Source: Actinomadura barringtoniae (GTDB taxonomy: Bacteria; Actinomycetota; Actinomycetes; Streptosporangiales; Streptosporangiaceae). From it: a stretch of 64,000 nt of DNA. Shown here piece by piece: positions 24,267-32,857 of the stretch. The notes beneath the pieces are model-generated. The model was not told the origin of the DNA and did no database searches. It saw only the letters and a list, made by a program, of their open reading frames with translations. Location of the stretch: contig NZ_JAGEOJ010000025.1 in assembly GCF_017573505.1 (NCBI RefSeq), forward strand, positions 1 through 64,000. Direction: 5' to 3'. The position numbers and the translations under genes were made by a program. Position 1 is the stretch's first letter; each line of letters starts with the position of its first letter.

Positions 24267-25895
24267 TTAGCCGGGTGAGGACGTTCGGGTGGGGGACGGG
24301 GAGGTGGAGGGCCACTGGGAGGGAGGTAGGGAGGGGAACGTGGGGGATGGGGACGTTGGGTTGGGGGTGGGGGTGTTGTCGGCGGTTATGGCTCGGTCGG
24401 GCTTGGGCTCGAGGTGGCGTTCGATCTGGGCGGAGGTCAGGCCCAGGCCGCCTAGGCGGAGGTCGTCCCAGCCTTGGAGGCGGTGGGTGGCGCGGCTGAA
24501 GTAGAGGACGGAGAGCTCGATGGGGGTGGGTTCCTCGTGCTCCAGGCCGCGTAGGCCGGCGCCGCCTGTGGAGCCTTGGACGAAGAGGCGGGTGCCGGTG
24601 GGGAGGAGTTTGGTGGAGCGCTCGTGGAGGTGGCCCGAGAGGAGGAGGGAGGTCAGGCCGGAGAAGCCTTGGGCCTGGGCGGGGTCGTGGACGGCTACCA
24701 GGTCGGGTGCCGTTCCGGAAAGGCGGAGCCTGGCGGCCTGTTCGGCGCCCAGGGCGTGGAGTTGGTCGTTGCCGACGTTGTCGTCTCGGGTGGACTTGTC
24801 GGGGGTGAAGCGGGGGTCGCCCACGCCGTAGATGCGGAGGCCGTCGACTTCGCGGAGCTGGTTGTCGAGGACGATGGCGTTCTTTTGACGGGCGACGGCT
24901 TTCTGGGTGGCCTTGGAGTCGTGGTTGCCGCGGACGTAGACGTAGGGGACCTTCAGCGAGCTGATGTCGTTGACGAACTTGTCCTCGGGGGCGCTGCCGT
25001 GGTCGGAGATGTCGCCGGTGTCGATGATCATGTCGGCCTGGAACTGGTTGGTGACGGAACGGATGACGTTCCAGGCGGCCGGGTTGATGTGGATGTCGGA
25101 GACGTGCAGGACGCGCAGGGTCGAGGGGTCGGGCTCGTAGGTGGGGAGGGTGGATGTGGCGGCGTAGAGCTTTGAGAGATTGACCACTTGGCGGGCCAGC
25201 TGGGCCCGGTAGGCGGTGAAGCGCTCGACCAGGTTGCGGGTGTCGCCGACCACCTGGGGCGCGTTCGCCAGGAGGCCGGTGTAGCGCGGCTCGGCGATGG
25301 CCTGGGGGTTGAACGTCCAGTAGGCCAGGGCTGAGAGGGCTACGAGGCCTGCGGTGGCCGAGCCCAGGGAGATGAGGGCCTGGCGCCAGGAGCGGAAGAT
25401 CGCCAGGGCTGCCAGGAAGGAGAAGGCCAGGGCGAGGCCCACAGCGCGGAGGATCATGATGATCATGCCGTGGCGGAGCTGGCCGCCGATCTGGGTGGTG
25501 AGGTGGTCGACGGCGTTGTCGTCCTGGATCAGCTTCCGGGCTTCGGCTTCGCGGAGCTCGCTGACGCTGGCGTTCAGGGAGATCGGACCCCAGTGGGTGT
25601 CCAGGTGCAGGGCGCCCAGCGGGGGGATCTGGATCGTGGTGCCGCCGGTCCAGGACGGGTGCAGGGAGAGCGCAGTGTTGGTGGGGCCGATCTGCGTCTC
25701 CACGTGGCCGCCCAGGGCCAGGCCGATATAGCCGCCGGCCAGGCCGGTGAGGACCACGGCCGAGATGCGCGTCCACTTGATGACGGTGGGGCGCGAGGGG
25801 CGGTGGAAATGCCACGAGGGACGGCCTGGCCGCCAGGTGGGGCGGCTGGGGCGCCACGAGCTCAGGGTCCTCACGACCTTGGGGACCTGCACCAT
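24267..25895 (-). CDS. Membrane-anchored metallophosphoesterase
   Basis: About 542 aa. The N-terminus (residues 1-40) is basic with repeated W-R-P/R-P-S motifs. A transmembrane helix lies at ~45-63 (ISAVVLTGLAGGYIGLALGG), an extracytoplasmic part follows, and further hydrophobic helices lie at ~145-205. The calcineurin-like domain spans ~265-480: LHVSDIHINP, IIDTGDISDHG, VRGNHDSK, SGHLHERS; all metal ligands are present. The C-terminal ~35 residues are Pro/Ser/Thr-rich. ATG 25895 has GGAGG too close (one base); GTG at 25892 may be the true start. Likely a surface phosphodiesterase or phosphatase; the substrate is unknown. Confidence 0.85.
   Translation of the reverse strand: MVQVPKVVRTLSSWRPSRPTWRPGRPSWHFHRPSRPTVIKWTRISAVVLTGLAGGYIGLALGGHVETQIGPTNTALSLHPSWTGGTTIQIPPLGALHLDTHWGPISLNASVSELREAEARKLIQDDNAVDHLTTQIGGQLRHGMIIMILRAVGLALAFSFLAALAIFRSWRQALISLGSATAGLVALSALAYWTFNPQAIAEPRYTGLLANAPQVVGDTRNLVERFTAYRAQLARQVVNLSKLYAATSTLPTYEPDPSTLRVLHVSDIHINPAAWNVIRSVTNQFQADMIIDTGDISDHGSAPEDKFVNDISSLKVPYVYVRGNHDSKATQKAVARQKNAIVLDNQLREVDGLRIYGVGDPRFTPDKSTRDDNVGNDQLHALGAEQAARLRLSGTAPDLVAVHDPAQAQGFSGLTSLLLSGHLHERSTKLLPTGTRLFVQGSTGGAGLRGLEHEEPTPIELSVLYFSRATHRLQGWDDLRLGGLGLTSAQIERHLEPKPDRAITADNTPTPNPTSPSPTFPSLPPSQWPSTSPSPTRTSSPG
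24287..24375 (+). repeat. Dense G-run array, possible G-quadruplexes
   Basis: More than a dozen runs of three to five Gs on the plus strand within about 90 bases, inside the 3' end of the metallophosphoesterase gene and about 70 bases upstream of the tRNA-Glu start. On the coding strand the C-runs encode a Pro/Ser/Thr tail, so the array may simply follow from protein composition. Confidence 0.5.
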
Positions 25896-25915
25896 GCCTC
25901 CGTTCGTCGAGCAGA

Positions 25916-26266
25916 ATGAGTCTTGTGATCGAACTATCCCGTGCCGAGTTCGAGGATCTGGTGTCCGAGGCCCTGGACACCATCCCGCCCGAGCTCACCG
26001 AGCACATGCGCAACGTGGTCATCGTCGTCGAGGACGTCGCCCCGCAGCGCGGTCTGCTCGGTCTTTATCAGGGCGTACCCCTCACCGAGCGCGGTGACTG
26101 GTACGCGGGCGTTCTGCCCGATCACATTTCGATCTACCGCGATGAGATCCTGCGAATCTGCGAGACCGCGGATCAGGTGGTCGAGGAGGTCCGGATCACC
26201 GTCGTCCACGAGATCGCCCACCATTTCGGGATCGACGACGCCTGGCTTCACCGGCACGGATACTGA
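25916..26266 (+). CDS. Small metallopeptidase family protein (minimal zincin)
   Basis: 116 aa. The zinc site is VVHEIAHHFGIDD (HExxHxxG, about residues 99-111), with EYRD-like FSIYRDEILR upstream. The length and the opening LSRAEFEDLVSEALDTIPPEL are those of the actinobacterial DUF1025/minimal zincin family. It lies divergent from the metallophosphoesterase with about 20 bases between starts. The physiological substrate is unknown for the family. Confidence 0.9.
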   Translation: MSLVIELSRAEFEDLVSEALDTIPPELTEHMRNVVIVVEDVAPQRGLLGLYQGVPLTERGDWYAGVLPDHISIYRDEILRICETADQVVEEVRITVVHEIAHHFGIDDAWLHRHGY

Positions 26267-26412
26267 CGGGCGGGGCCTCTGGGGCGGACGAGGCAAAGTG
26301 TTTCATGAATTGGGCACGGTAGGTCACATAACTGCCACGCAGCGTGAGTTAATAGGAGGGTCGCCCGGGGCATCGGGCGGACCCGACTGGAGCGCGAGTG
26401 GCAGGAAGGCAG

Positions 26413-27864
26413 ATGGGTCGGCACAGGCGGCCCCCCGAGGCGCAGGCCACCTACCGCGAAGTCTTCGCCGTAGGTGAGTTCCGCGCACTCTGGCTTGCCC
26501 AGGTGCTCTCGAACGTCGGCGACCAGCTGGCCCAGGTGGCGCTGGCGGTGCTCGTCTACCACCGCACCCAATCGCCGCTGCTGACGGCCGTGGCGTACGC
26601 GCTGACCTACATCCCGCCGATCGTGGGCGGCCCCGTCCTGTCGGGGCTGGCGGACCTGTTCCCGCGCCGTACGGTCATGGTGATCTGCGACCTGCTGCGG
26701 GTCGGGCTGGTCGGGCTGATGGTGCTCCAGGCGATGCGGGCGATGCCGTTCTGGATGCTGTGCGTGCTGGTCTTCCTGACCGTGCTGCTCGGCGCCCCGT
26801 TCACCGCCGCGCGCGCCGCGCTGCTGCCGGACGTGCTGGACGGCGACAAGTACGTCGCGGGTTCGGCGATCAACAACATCACCCACCAGTCCACGCAGAT
26901 GCTGGGGTTCCTGGCGGGCGGCGCGGTCGTGGTGGCCGTCGGGATCTACCAGGCGCTCGCCGTCGACGCGGTCACGTTCGGCCTGTCCGCGGTGATCCTG
27001 GTGGTGGGGCTGCGGCGGCGTCCGGCGACCAAGCAGCGCCGCGAGAAGCAGTCGCTGGGCCTGTGGCGCGGAACGCGGGACGGCGCCCGGCTGGTCTTCG
27101 GCGACCCGACGCTGCGCTCGCTGATCTCGTTCGCCTGGCTGTGCGCGTTCTACGTGATCCCCGAGGGCCTGGCAGCGCCGTACGCCGCGAGCTTCGGCGG
27201 CGACGCGGTGACCGTCGGGCTGCTGATGTCGGCGATGCCGACCGGGATGGTGGTCGGCGCGTTCCTGTTCAGCCGGTTCGTACGGCCGACCAACCGCATC
27301 CGCGCGATGGGCTGGATGGCGATGCTCGCCTGCGCCCCGCTGATCGGGGCCGCCACCTACCCGCCGCTGTGGGTCGTGGTGGTGCTCTGGGCGCTGTCGG
27401 GCGTCGGCAGCGCCTACCAGCTCGCGGCGAACGCGGCGTTCGTCGCGGCCGTTCCGCCCGAGGGGCGCGGCCAGGCGTTCGGCCTCGCCCAGTCGGGCAT
27501 CCTCGCCGGTCAGGGCTTCGGCATCCTGCTCGCGGGCGCCGCCGCGCAGGTCCTCGGCCCGGAGACCGTGGTCGCGCTGGCGGGCGTGCTGGGGCTCTCG
27601 GTCGCCGCCATGCTCACCCTGACCTGGAACCAGGTCCGCGGCGAGGTGATCGCCGAGATGCACGAACGGCCCGATCCCGATGACACCCAGGAGCTCGAGC
27701 CGATCCTCGACAGCGCGCCCGAGGACGTCCTCGTCGCCTCCGCCGAGACCGTCGGCCGGCAGGCCGTTCCCGCAGCGCGGACGAACGGCCATGCTCCCGT
27801 CAACGGTCACGCTCCCATGAACGGCAAGACCGCCACCGTCCGGCCCGCCGCCCCGGCCTCGTAA
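26413..27864 (+). CDS. MFS transporter (MFS_3/enterobactin-exporter-like)
   Basis: About 483 aa with 12 predicted helices; it opens YREVFAVGEFRALWLAQVLSNVGDQ, typical of the MFS_3 group. ATG 26413 has AGGAAGG close before it; GTG 26398 is an alternative. The cytoplasmic loop RRRPATKQRREKQ lies between the two halves. The C-terminal ~60 residues (NGHAPVNGHAPMNG) are a low-complexity tail. The substrate cannot be told. It is a single gene, ended by the hairpin at 27862-27891. Confidence 0.9.
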   Translation: MGRHRRPPEAQATYREVFAVGEFRALWLAQVLSNVGDQLAQVALAVLVYHRTQSPLLTAVAYALTYIPPIVGGPVLSGLADLFPRRTVMVICDLLRVGLVGLMVLQAMRAMPFWMLCVLVFLTVLLGAPFTAARAALLPDVLDGDKYVAGSAINNITHQSTQMLGFLAGGAVVVAVGIYQALAVDAVTFGLSAVILVVGLRRRPATKQRREKQSLGLWRGTRDGARLVFGDPTLRSLISFAWLCAFYVIPEGLAAPYAASFGGDAVTVGLLMSAMPTGMVVGAFLFSRFVRPTNRIRAMGWMAMLACAPLIGAATYPPLWVVVVLWALSGVGSAYQLAANAAFVAAVPPEGRGQAFGLAQSGILAGQGFGILLAGAAAQVLGPETVVALAGVLGLSVAAMLTLTWNQVRGEVIAEMHERPDPDDTQELEPILDSAPEDVLVASAETVGRQAVPAARTNGHAPVNGHAPMNGKTATVRPAAPAS

Positions 27865-27891
27865 CCCCGAAGCCCTCAGACCTGGGGGTTA
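27862..27891. terminator. Convergent hairpin
   Basis: TAACCCC (27862-27868) pairs with GGGGTTA (27885-27891), overlapping the stop codons of the convergent MFS and PspC genes. Confidence 0.55.
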
Positions 27892-28215
27892 CTTGGAGGT
27901 ACGGGCCTTGTTCACCGTGTCCTTGGTCTTCTGGGTGACGTCCTGGACGACCTCCTGGACCTTGGGGTTCTCCTTGCCCTTCTGGAACAGGTCCTCGGCG
28001 ATCGACTTGCTGGCGCCCTCCTCCGGGATCAGCACCCAGGCGATCGCGTAGGCCGCGACCCCGGCGCCGCCGAAGAGGCAGAAGACCGCCAGGGCCAGCC
28101 TGACGATGTTGGGGTCCACGCCGAGGAAGCGGCCGGCCCCGGAGCAGACGCCGGCGATCATCCGGCCGTCGCGCGTGCGGCGAAGCTGTTTGTCGTTGCT
28201 CTTCTCCATGTCCAT
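27889..28215 (-). CDS. PspC domain-containing membrane protein
   Basis: 108 aa from ATG 28215 (a second ATG at 28209 is possible). The PspC domain is at about residues 12-65: LRRTRDGRMIAGVCSGAGRFLG, VDPNIVRLALAVFC, and one hydrophobic helix GGAGVAAYAIAWVLIP. The C-terminal helix (KENPKVQEVVQDVTQKTKDTV) is charged. This family is linked to envelope stress and membrane maintenance in actinobacteria. Stand-alone copies such as this are common; no stress operon surrounds it. Confidence 0.9.
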   Translation of the reverse strand: MDMEKSNDKQLRRTRDGRMIAGVCSGAGRFLGVDPNIVRLALAVFCLFGGAGVAAYAIAWVLIPEEGASKSIAEDLFQKGKENPKVQEVVQDVTQKTKDTVNKARTSK

Positions 28216-28358
28216 GCTTCGATCATTCCCTGCCGCAAAGGGTCTCCACATCGGGATTCGCCCTGATTCGCCCCTGAGTCCACCCCTGGCCGGATGGGCC
28301 TTGCGGCCGGTCGTACCCTCATTCCACAGTGCCCCTCGGGCTCGGAGAGAGGAACCCT

Positions 28359-29510
28359 ATGGACGTGCTTCGCCTCGATGACCAGCTCACCGACGAGGAA
28401 CGGATGGTCCGTGACACCGTGCGGGCCTTCGTGGCCGAGAAGATCACGCCGCACGTGGGGGACTGGTTCGAAGCGGGCACGTTCCCGTCCCGGGAGCTCG
28501 GTCCCGAGCTCGGCAAGCTGGGCGTGCTCGGCATGCACCTGCAGGGGTACGGGTGCGCCGGGATGAGCGCCGTGGCGTACGGCGTGGCCTGCCGCGAGCT
28601 GGAGGCGGCCGACTCGGGCCTGCGCAGCTTCGTCTCCGTGCAGGGCTCCCTCGCGATGGCCGCGATCTACAAGTACGGCTCGGAGGAGCAGAAGCAGGAG
28701 TGGCTGCCGCGCATGGCCGCGGGCGAGGCCATCGGCTGCTTCGGCCTGACCGAGCCCGACCGCGGCTCCGACCCCGGCGACATGCTGACCCGCGCCCACC
28801 GCGACGGCTCGGACTGGGTGCTGAACGGCGCCAAGATGTGGATCACGAACGGCTCGATCGCCGACGTGGCCGTCGTCTGGGCCAAGACCGACGAGGGCAT
28901 CCGCGGCTTCGTCGTCCCCGCCGGGACCCCGGGCTTCACGGCGAGCGACATCCACAAGAAGATCTCGCTCCGCGCCTCGATCACCTCCGAGCTGGTCCTG
29001 GACGACGTCCGCCTGCCCGCCGACGCCGTGCTCCCGGACGTGACCGGCCTGAAGGGCCCGCTCGGCTGCCTGTCCGAGGCCCGCTACGGGATCCTGTGGG
29101 GCGTGGTCGGCGCCGGCCGGTCCTGCTACGAGGCCGCCGTGGAGTACGCCAAGACCCGCGAGCAGTTCGGCAAGCCCATCGGATCGTTCCAGCTCACCCA
29201 GGAGAAGCTGGCCTGGATGGAGATCGCGCTCGGCCAGGCCGGGCTGACCGCCCTCCACATCGGCCGCCTGAAGGACGAGGGCAAGGTCACACCGCAGCAG
29301 GTCTCGTTCGGCAAGATGGCCAACGTCCGCGCCGCGCTCGACACCGCCCGCCAGGCCCGCACGATCCTCGGCGCGAACGGGATCACCCTCGAATACCCGG
29401 TGATCCGCCACATGAACAACCTGGAGTCCGTCCTCACCTACGAGGGCACCCAGGAGATCCACACCCTCGTCCTCGGCCAGGCCATCACCGGCATCCCCGC
29501 CTACCGCTAG
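28359..29510 (+). CDS. gcdH: Glutaryl-CoA dehydrogenase-type acyl-CoA dehydrogenase
   Basis: 383 aa from ATG 28359 (GAGAGGAACCCT before it). The full acyl-CoA dehydrogenase fold has features of the glutaryl-CoA branch: RSFVSVQGSLAM, CFGLTEPDRGSDPGDM, the HKKISLRASITSELVLDDV strand, and the catalytic glutamate in TYEGTQEIHTLVLG. It would oxidise and decarboxylate glutaryl-CoA to crotonyl-CoA in lysine/tryptophan breakdown, using FAD. It is not in an operon with its neighbours. Annotation to this branch is by residue pattern, not by assay. Confidence 0.85.
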   Translation: MDVLRLDDQLTDEERMVRDTVRAFVAEKITPHVGDWFEAGTFPSRELGPELGKLGVLGMHLQGYGCAGMSAVAYGVACRELEAADSGLRSFVSVQGSLAMAAIYKYGSEEQKQEWLPRMAAGEAIGCFGLTEPDRGSDPGDMLTRAHRDGSDWVLNGAKMWITNGSIADVAVVWAKTDEGIRGFVVPAGTPGFTASDIHKKISLRASITSELVLDDVRLPADAVLPDVTGLKGPLGCLSEARYGILWGVVGAGRSCYEAAVEYAKTREQFGKPIGSFQLTQEKLAWMEIALGQAGLTALHIGRLKDEGKVTPQQVSFGKMANVRAALDTARQARTILGANGITLEYPVIRHMNNLESVLTYEGTQEIHTLVLGQAITGIPAYR

Positions 29511-29626
29511 CCCCCGCCTACCCCATTGCGGTGCTTATCGCCCAGCGTGATGTCATATGCACGGAAAGTGTCGCGAGCTGCCTCCTTGACGCTTAGACCC
29601 ACGCCCCCCAGATTGGGAGCGGCCGA

Positions 29627-29857
29627 GTGAAGGAGCACCGCATCGCGGCGGGCAACGCCGAGCTTGAGATGCGCGTCAAGGCGCTGGAGACCCGCGTCGG
29701 CCGCCATGAGGACGACATGACGTCCCTGGTCGACACCTCTAGCGAGACGTTGAAGAGGGTCACGCGCATCGAGAAGGGCCTCGACGCGCTACTTGCGCAT
29801 CACGGAATCGAAGTCGAGGTTGACCAAGACGAGGATGACCTCGTAGAGGACGAGTAG
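29627..29857 (+). CDS. Small acidic coiled-coil protein (hypothetical)
   Basis: 76 aa from GTG 29627. Residues 10-60 are a heptad-patterned charged helix (LEMRVKALETRVGRHEDDM, ETLKRVTRIEKGLDALL), and the C-terminus is strongly acidic (VEVDQDEDDLVEDE). No membrane or signal segment. I see no clear ribosome-binding site, so the call rests on codon pattern and a sensible protein. Function unknown. Confidence 0.5.
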   Translation: MKEHRIAAGNAELEMRVKALETRVGRHEDDMTSLVDTSSETLKRVTRIEKGLDALLAHHGIEVEVDQDEDDLVEDE

Positions 29858-29979
29858 CGGCGGCCGCCCCAGAGTGATCTGTTAGAGGCGGACTTGGCCG
29901 GTGGCCGGTTGTCCCGGGGTCAGGCGTGCTGGCTCTGGGTATTGGAGAGGCAGACGGATCGCGGCCCGGGGGGTGCCGG

Positions 29980-30201
29980 ATGACGACCATCGTGATCGTG
30001 ATCGCCTGTTTCGCGGCGGCGTTGCTGCTGGTGTTCGTGGTGGGGCTTCTGCTCGCGAGGTCGGGCACCGGGCCCTGGCGGACCGGGGATCCGGCGACCG
30101 ATGAGGTCAGGAAGGCGGCGGAGGCGGACGCCGCGGCGGTCCAGTCGGACCGCAAGTACTTCCGGCCCGACTCGCCCGGAGCCGATCGCGACGACCTCTA
30201 G
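29980..30201 (+). CDS. Small single-helix membrane protein
   Basis: 73 aa from ATG 29980 (GGGGGGTG before it). One hydrophobic helix at about residues 2-26 (TTIVIVIACFAAALLLVFVVG) is followed by a charged cytoplasmic tail with SDRKYFRPDSPGADRDDL at the end. It stands about 130 bases before the asd gene on the same strand. Function unknown. Confidence 0.65.
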   Translation: MTTIVIVIACFAAALLLVFVVGLLLARSGTGPWRTGDPATDEVRKAAEADAAAVQSDRKYFRPDSPGADRDDL

Positions 30202-30329
30202 CCCCGCTTCGTGGCGGAACGTTCAAGAAGTTCTTAAGTAACCTGCTAAGGACTATTGATTGGACGGACGCCGCGATACCTGGGCAGACTCGGTTGCCGC
30301 AGGTCACGGCAACCGAGTGAGGGAGCGGC

Positions 30330-31352
30330 ATGAGAATCGGGATCGTCGGGGCGACCGGCCAGGTAGGCGGCGTGATGCTCAAGATCCTGGACGAGCGCGG
30401 GTTCCCGGCCGAGGAGCTGCGGCTCTTCGCCTCCGCCAGGTCCGCCGGGCGGACGATCCCGTGGAAGGGCGGCGAGGCCGTCGTCGAGGACGCGGCCACG
30501 GCGGACTACTCCGGGCTCGACATCGTGCTGTTCTCCGCGGGCAAGACCACGTCCAAGGCGCTGGCCGAGAAGGTCGCCGCCGACGGCGCGGTCGTGATCG
30601 ACAACTCGTCCGGCTGGCGGATGGACCCGGACGTGCCGCTGGTGGTGTCCGAGGTCAACCCGCACGCCGCGGCCGTACGGCCCAAGGGGATCATCGCCAA
30701 CCCCAACTGCACCACGATGGCCGCGATGCCGGTGCTGCGCCCGCTCCACGAGGAGGCCGGGCTGAACGCCCTGGTCGTCGCCACCTACCAGGCGGTCTCG
30801 GGCAGCGGCCTGTCCGGCGTCGCCGAGCTGCACGAGCAGGCGCGCAAGGTCGTGGAGGGCGCCGACCGGCTGACCCACGACGGCGCGGCGGTGGAGTTCC
30901 CCGAGCCGCAGGTGTACGTGCGGCCCATCGCGTTCAACGTGCTGCCGATGGCGGGCGCCATCGTGGACGACGGCCTGAACGAGACCGACGAGGAGCAGAA
31001 GCTCCGCAACGAGAGCCGCAAGATCCTCGAGATCCCCGGCCTCAAGGTCTCCGGAACGTGCGTCCGGGTGCCGGTCTTCAGCGGCCACTCCCTGCAGATC
31101 AACGCCCGTTTCGACCGGTCGATCAGCCCCGAGAGGGCCGCCGAGCTGCTCTCCGGCGCCCCGGGCGTGGTCCTCTCGGACATCCCGACCCCGCTCCAGG
31201 CCGCCGGTCAGGACCCCACGTACGTGGGCCGCATCCGCCGCGACGAGACCGTGGAGAACGGCCTGTCCCTCTTCGCCTCGGGCGACAACCTGCGCAAGGG
31301 CGCCGCGCTCAATGCCGTCCAGATCGCCGAGCTGGTCGCCGCCGCGCTCTGA
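30330..31352 (+). CDS. asd: Aspartate-semialdehyde dehydrogenase
   Basis: 340 aa. It catalyses NADPH-dependent reduction of aspartyl phosphate to aspartate semialdehyde, the branch point to Lys, Met, Thr and diaminopimelate. The NADP motif GIVGATGQVGG is at residues 4-14, the active-site Cys is in IANPNCTTMA (~residue 130), and the conserved FNVLP and GTCVRVPVFSGHS follow (~205-255). Length is standard and all catalytic residues are present. A single gene, probably with its own promoter in the 128 bases upstream. Confidence 0.97.
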   Translation: MRIGIVGATGQVGGVMLKILDERGFPAEELRLFASARSAGRTIPWKGGEAVVEDAATADYSGLDIVLFSAGKTTSKALAEKVAADGAVVIDNSSGWRMDPDVPLVVSEVNPHAAAVRPKGIIANPNCTTMAAMPVLRPLHEEAGLNALVVATYQAVSGSGLSGVAELHEQARKVVEGADRLTHDGAAVEFPEPQVYVRPIAFNVLPMAGAIVDDGLNETDEEQKLRNESRKILEIPGLKVSGTCVRVPVFSGHSLQINARFDRSISPERAAELLSGAPGVVLSDIPTPLQAAGQDPTYVGRIRRDETVENGLSLFASGDNLRKGAALNAVQIAELVAAAL

Positions 31353-31385
31353 TCGGGTCGCGCGCCCTCTTGATCGAATGACGTG

Positions 31386-31416
31386 GCCCCCGCTCCGAAC
31401 CATCCGGGGTGGGGGC
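31386..31416. terminator. Hairpin after asd
   Basis: GCCCCC pairs with GGGGGC about 35-65 bases past the asd stop and before the lipoprotein gene. Confidence 0.45.
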
Positions 31417-31449
31417 TCGTCATATCCCCAAACGATCAAGGAGGCGTTC

Positions 31450-32052
31450 ATGAGGAAGTGGCCGGTGATCGCTACGGCGGGTGCCACGGCGGGCGTGATG
31501 GTGCTGGCGGGGTGCGGTTCTGAGAAGGCCGGGGAGCCCAAGAGCGCCGCGACGACCACGGCCGTTCAGCCCTCGGCGACCACACCCGCCGCCGCCCCGA
31601 GCCGCCCCATCGCGCCGGGCGAGCCGAATCCCGGCGCCGGGAAGGAGGGCGAGCTCGGCCCGTTCGGGTTCGGGAGCGTCAAGCTGGGGATGACGGCCGC
31701 CCAGGCCAAGGGGACCGGGCTGGTGCAGATCAAGTCCAAGCCCTCGGCGGGCTGCGGCTCGTTCATCCTGATCCCGGGCGCCTCGGACGTCGTGCCCGGC
31801 AAGGGCTTCATCTCCAAGAAGCTCGGCATCGCCTCGATCTTCGCGGGCAAGACCGTGCGGACCCCGCAGGGGATCGGCCTCGGATCCACGACGGCGCAGG
31901 TCAAGAAGGTCTATCCGGCCCTCCAGGAGGGGCCGAACCTCAGCTTCGTCGCCGTTCCGGGCAACCCCAAGGCGACCTACAGCTTCCTGATGAGCGCGGG
32001 CAAGGTCAGCGAGCTGGCCCTGGACCTCAAGGCGCAGGACTGCCACAACTAG
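31450..32052 (+). CDS. Hypothetical secreted lipoprotein
   Basis: 200 aa from ATG 31450 with AAGGAGG 5-6 bases before it. The signal peptide ends in a lipobox, VLAGC, near residue 21. It is followed by a Thr/Pro/Ala-rich linker and a soluble domain (~65-200) with FGSVKLGMTAAQAKGTG, a Cys (AGCGSF) and the late QDCHN. LGMT.AQA-type repeats occur in actinobacterial secreted proteins of unknown role. Anchored outside the membrane; function unknown. Confidence 0.85.
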   Translation: MRKWPVIATAGATAGVMVLAGCGSEKAGEPKSAATTTAVQPSATTPAAAPSRPIAPGEPNPGAGKEGELGPFGFGSVKLGMTAAQAKGTGLVQIKSKPSAGCGSFILIPGASDVVPGKGFISKKLGIASIFAGKTVRTPQGIGLGSTTAQVKKVYPALQEGPNLSFVAVPGNPKATYSFLMSAGKVSELALDLKAQDCHN

Positions 32053-32066
32053 CCCCCGGGAACTGA

Positions 32067-32288
32067 TCAGGCGGAACGGCGTCCGCCCTTCACCTCCAAC
32101 GTGGACAGCAGCCGGGCGGTGCTCTCGGCGATCTCCTGGACGGCCCGGTCGAAGGCCTCGGCGTTGTGCGAGGCGGGCGCGCGGAAGCCGGAGATCTTGC
32201 GTACGTACTGGAGCGCGGCGGCCCGCATGTCCTCCTCGGTCACGTCCTCGGTGAACGGGGGCCTGAGTGTCTTGATGCTGCGGCACAT
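32067..32288 (-). CDS. DUF2277 family protein
   Basis: 73 aa. It matches the family from the first residues: MCRSIKTLRPPFTEDVTEED, then ALQYVRKISGFRAPASHNAEA and FDRAVQEIAESTARLL. No membrane or signal sequence. The family is widespread in actinobacteria with no known function. It is transcribed opposite to its neighbours, converging on the lipoprotein gene. Confidence 0.9.
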   Translation of the reverse strand: MCRSIKTLRPPFTEDVTEEDMRAAALQYVRKISGFRAPASHNAEAFDRAVQEIAESTARLLSTLEVKGGRRSA

Positions 32289-32450
32289 GGGTCCATTGTG
32301 ACGTCTGGATTGTCCAATTGTCCGAGACCCCTCCGAGACGCCTTGGACAAAGCGATCGGGCCCCTGACCTGTGCCAGTGTGAGGTCACGACCCCAACGTG
32401 ATCAACGGGCCCACGGCTTTCGACCCGGTGGCCCGTCCCAAGGAGCTCAT

Positions 32451-32846
32451 ATGCGGATCCGAGCGATCGCCGGCGCCCTCGCGGGCGCGACGGCCGCCGC
32501 GGGCCTGATGGCGGTCACCGCCACCCCCGCCCACGCCAACGGCAGCACCAAGCCCATCTGCGTGGGCAAGGCGTACGAGATGTACGCCTGCTTCACCCCC
32601 AAGGGCGACAAGTTCTGCATCACGAACAAGTCGAAGATCAAGGGCAACTACGTCGACATCGAGTGGTTCGCGCCCTACAAGGGCAAGGGCGGTCGCGTGG
32701 TCAACAAGAAGGGCTACAACAAGACCGTCTGCAAGAGCTACGCGAGCTACCTGAAGGAAGGCGAGCGGGTCAACTTCCACGCCTGGCTCTACAACAGTGG
32801 CGGCGTCACGATCGACGTCTCCAAGGACAAGTCGGCCACGATCTGA
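32451..32846 (+). CDS. Small secreted hypothetical protein
   Basis: 131 aa from ATG 32451 (AAGGAG before it). The signal peptide has a Sec/AxA cleavage site near residue 29 (TPAHA-NG). The mature domain is basic and contains four Cys (PICVG, YACF, FCIT, TVCK), likely two disulfides, with Lys/Gly-rich stretches. The next gene, also a small secreted protein, starts 11 bases after the stop. Function unknown; candidates are surface structure or interaction with other cells. Confidence 0.8.
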   Translation: MRIRAIAGALAGATAAAGLMAVTATPAHANGSTKPICVGKAYEMYACFTPKGDKFCITNKSKIKGNYVDIEWFAPYKGKGGRVVNKKGYNKTVCKSYASYLKEGERVNFHAWLYNSGGVTIDVSKDKSATI

Positions 32847-32857
32847 GGGAGTTCTCC

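Noticed and set aside
24196..26022. 608-codon open frame over the metallophosphoesterase and tRNA
   Set aside because: It runs through the tRNA-Glu gene and gives Pro/Arg/His-rich nonsense; the other frame encodes a clear phosphoesterase.
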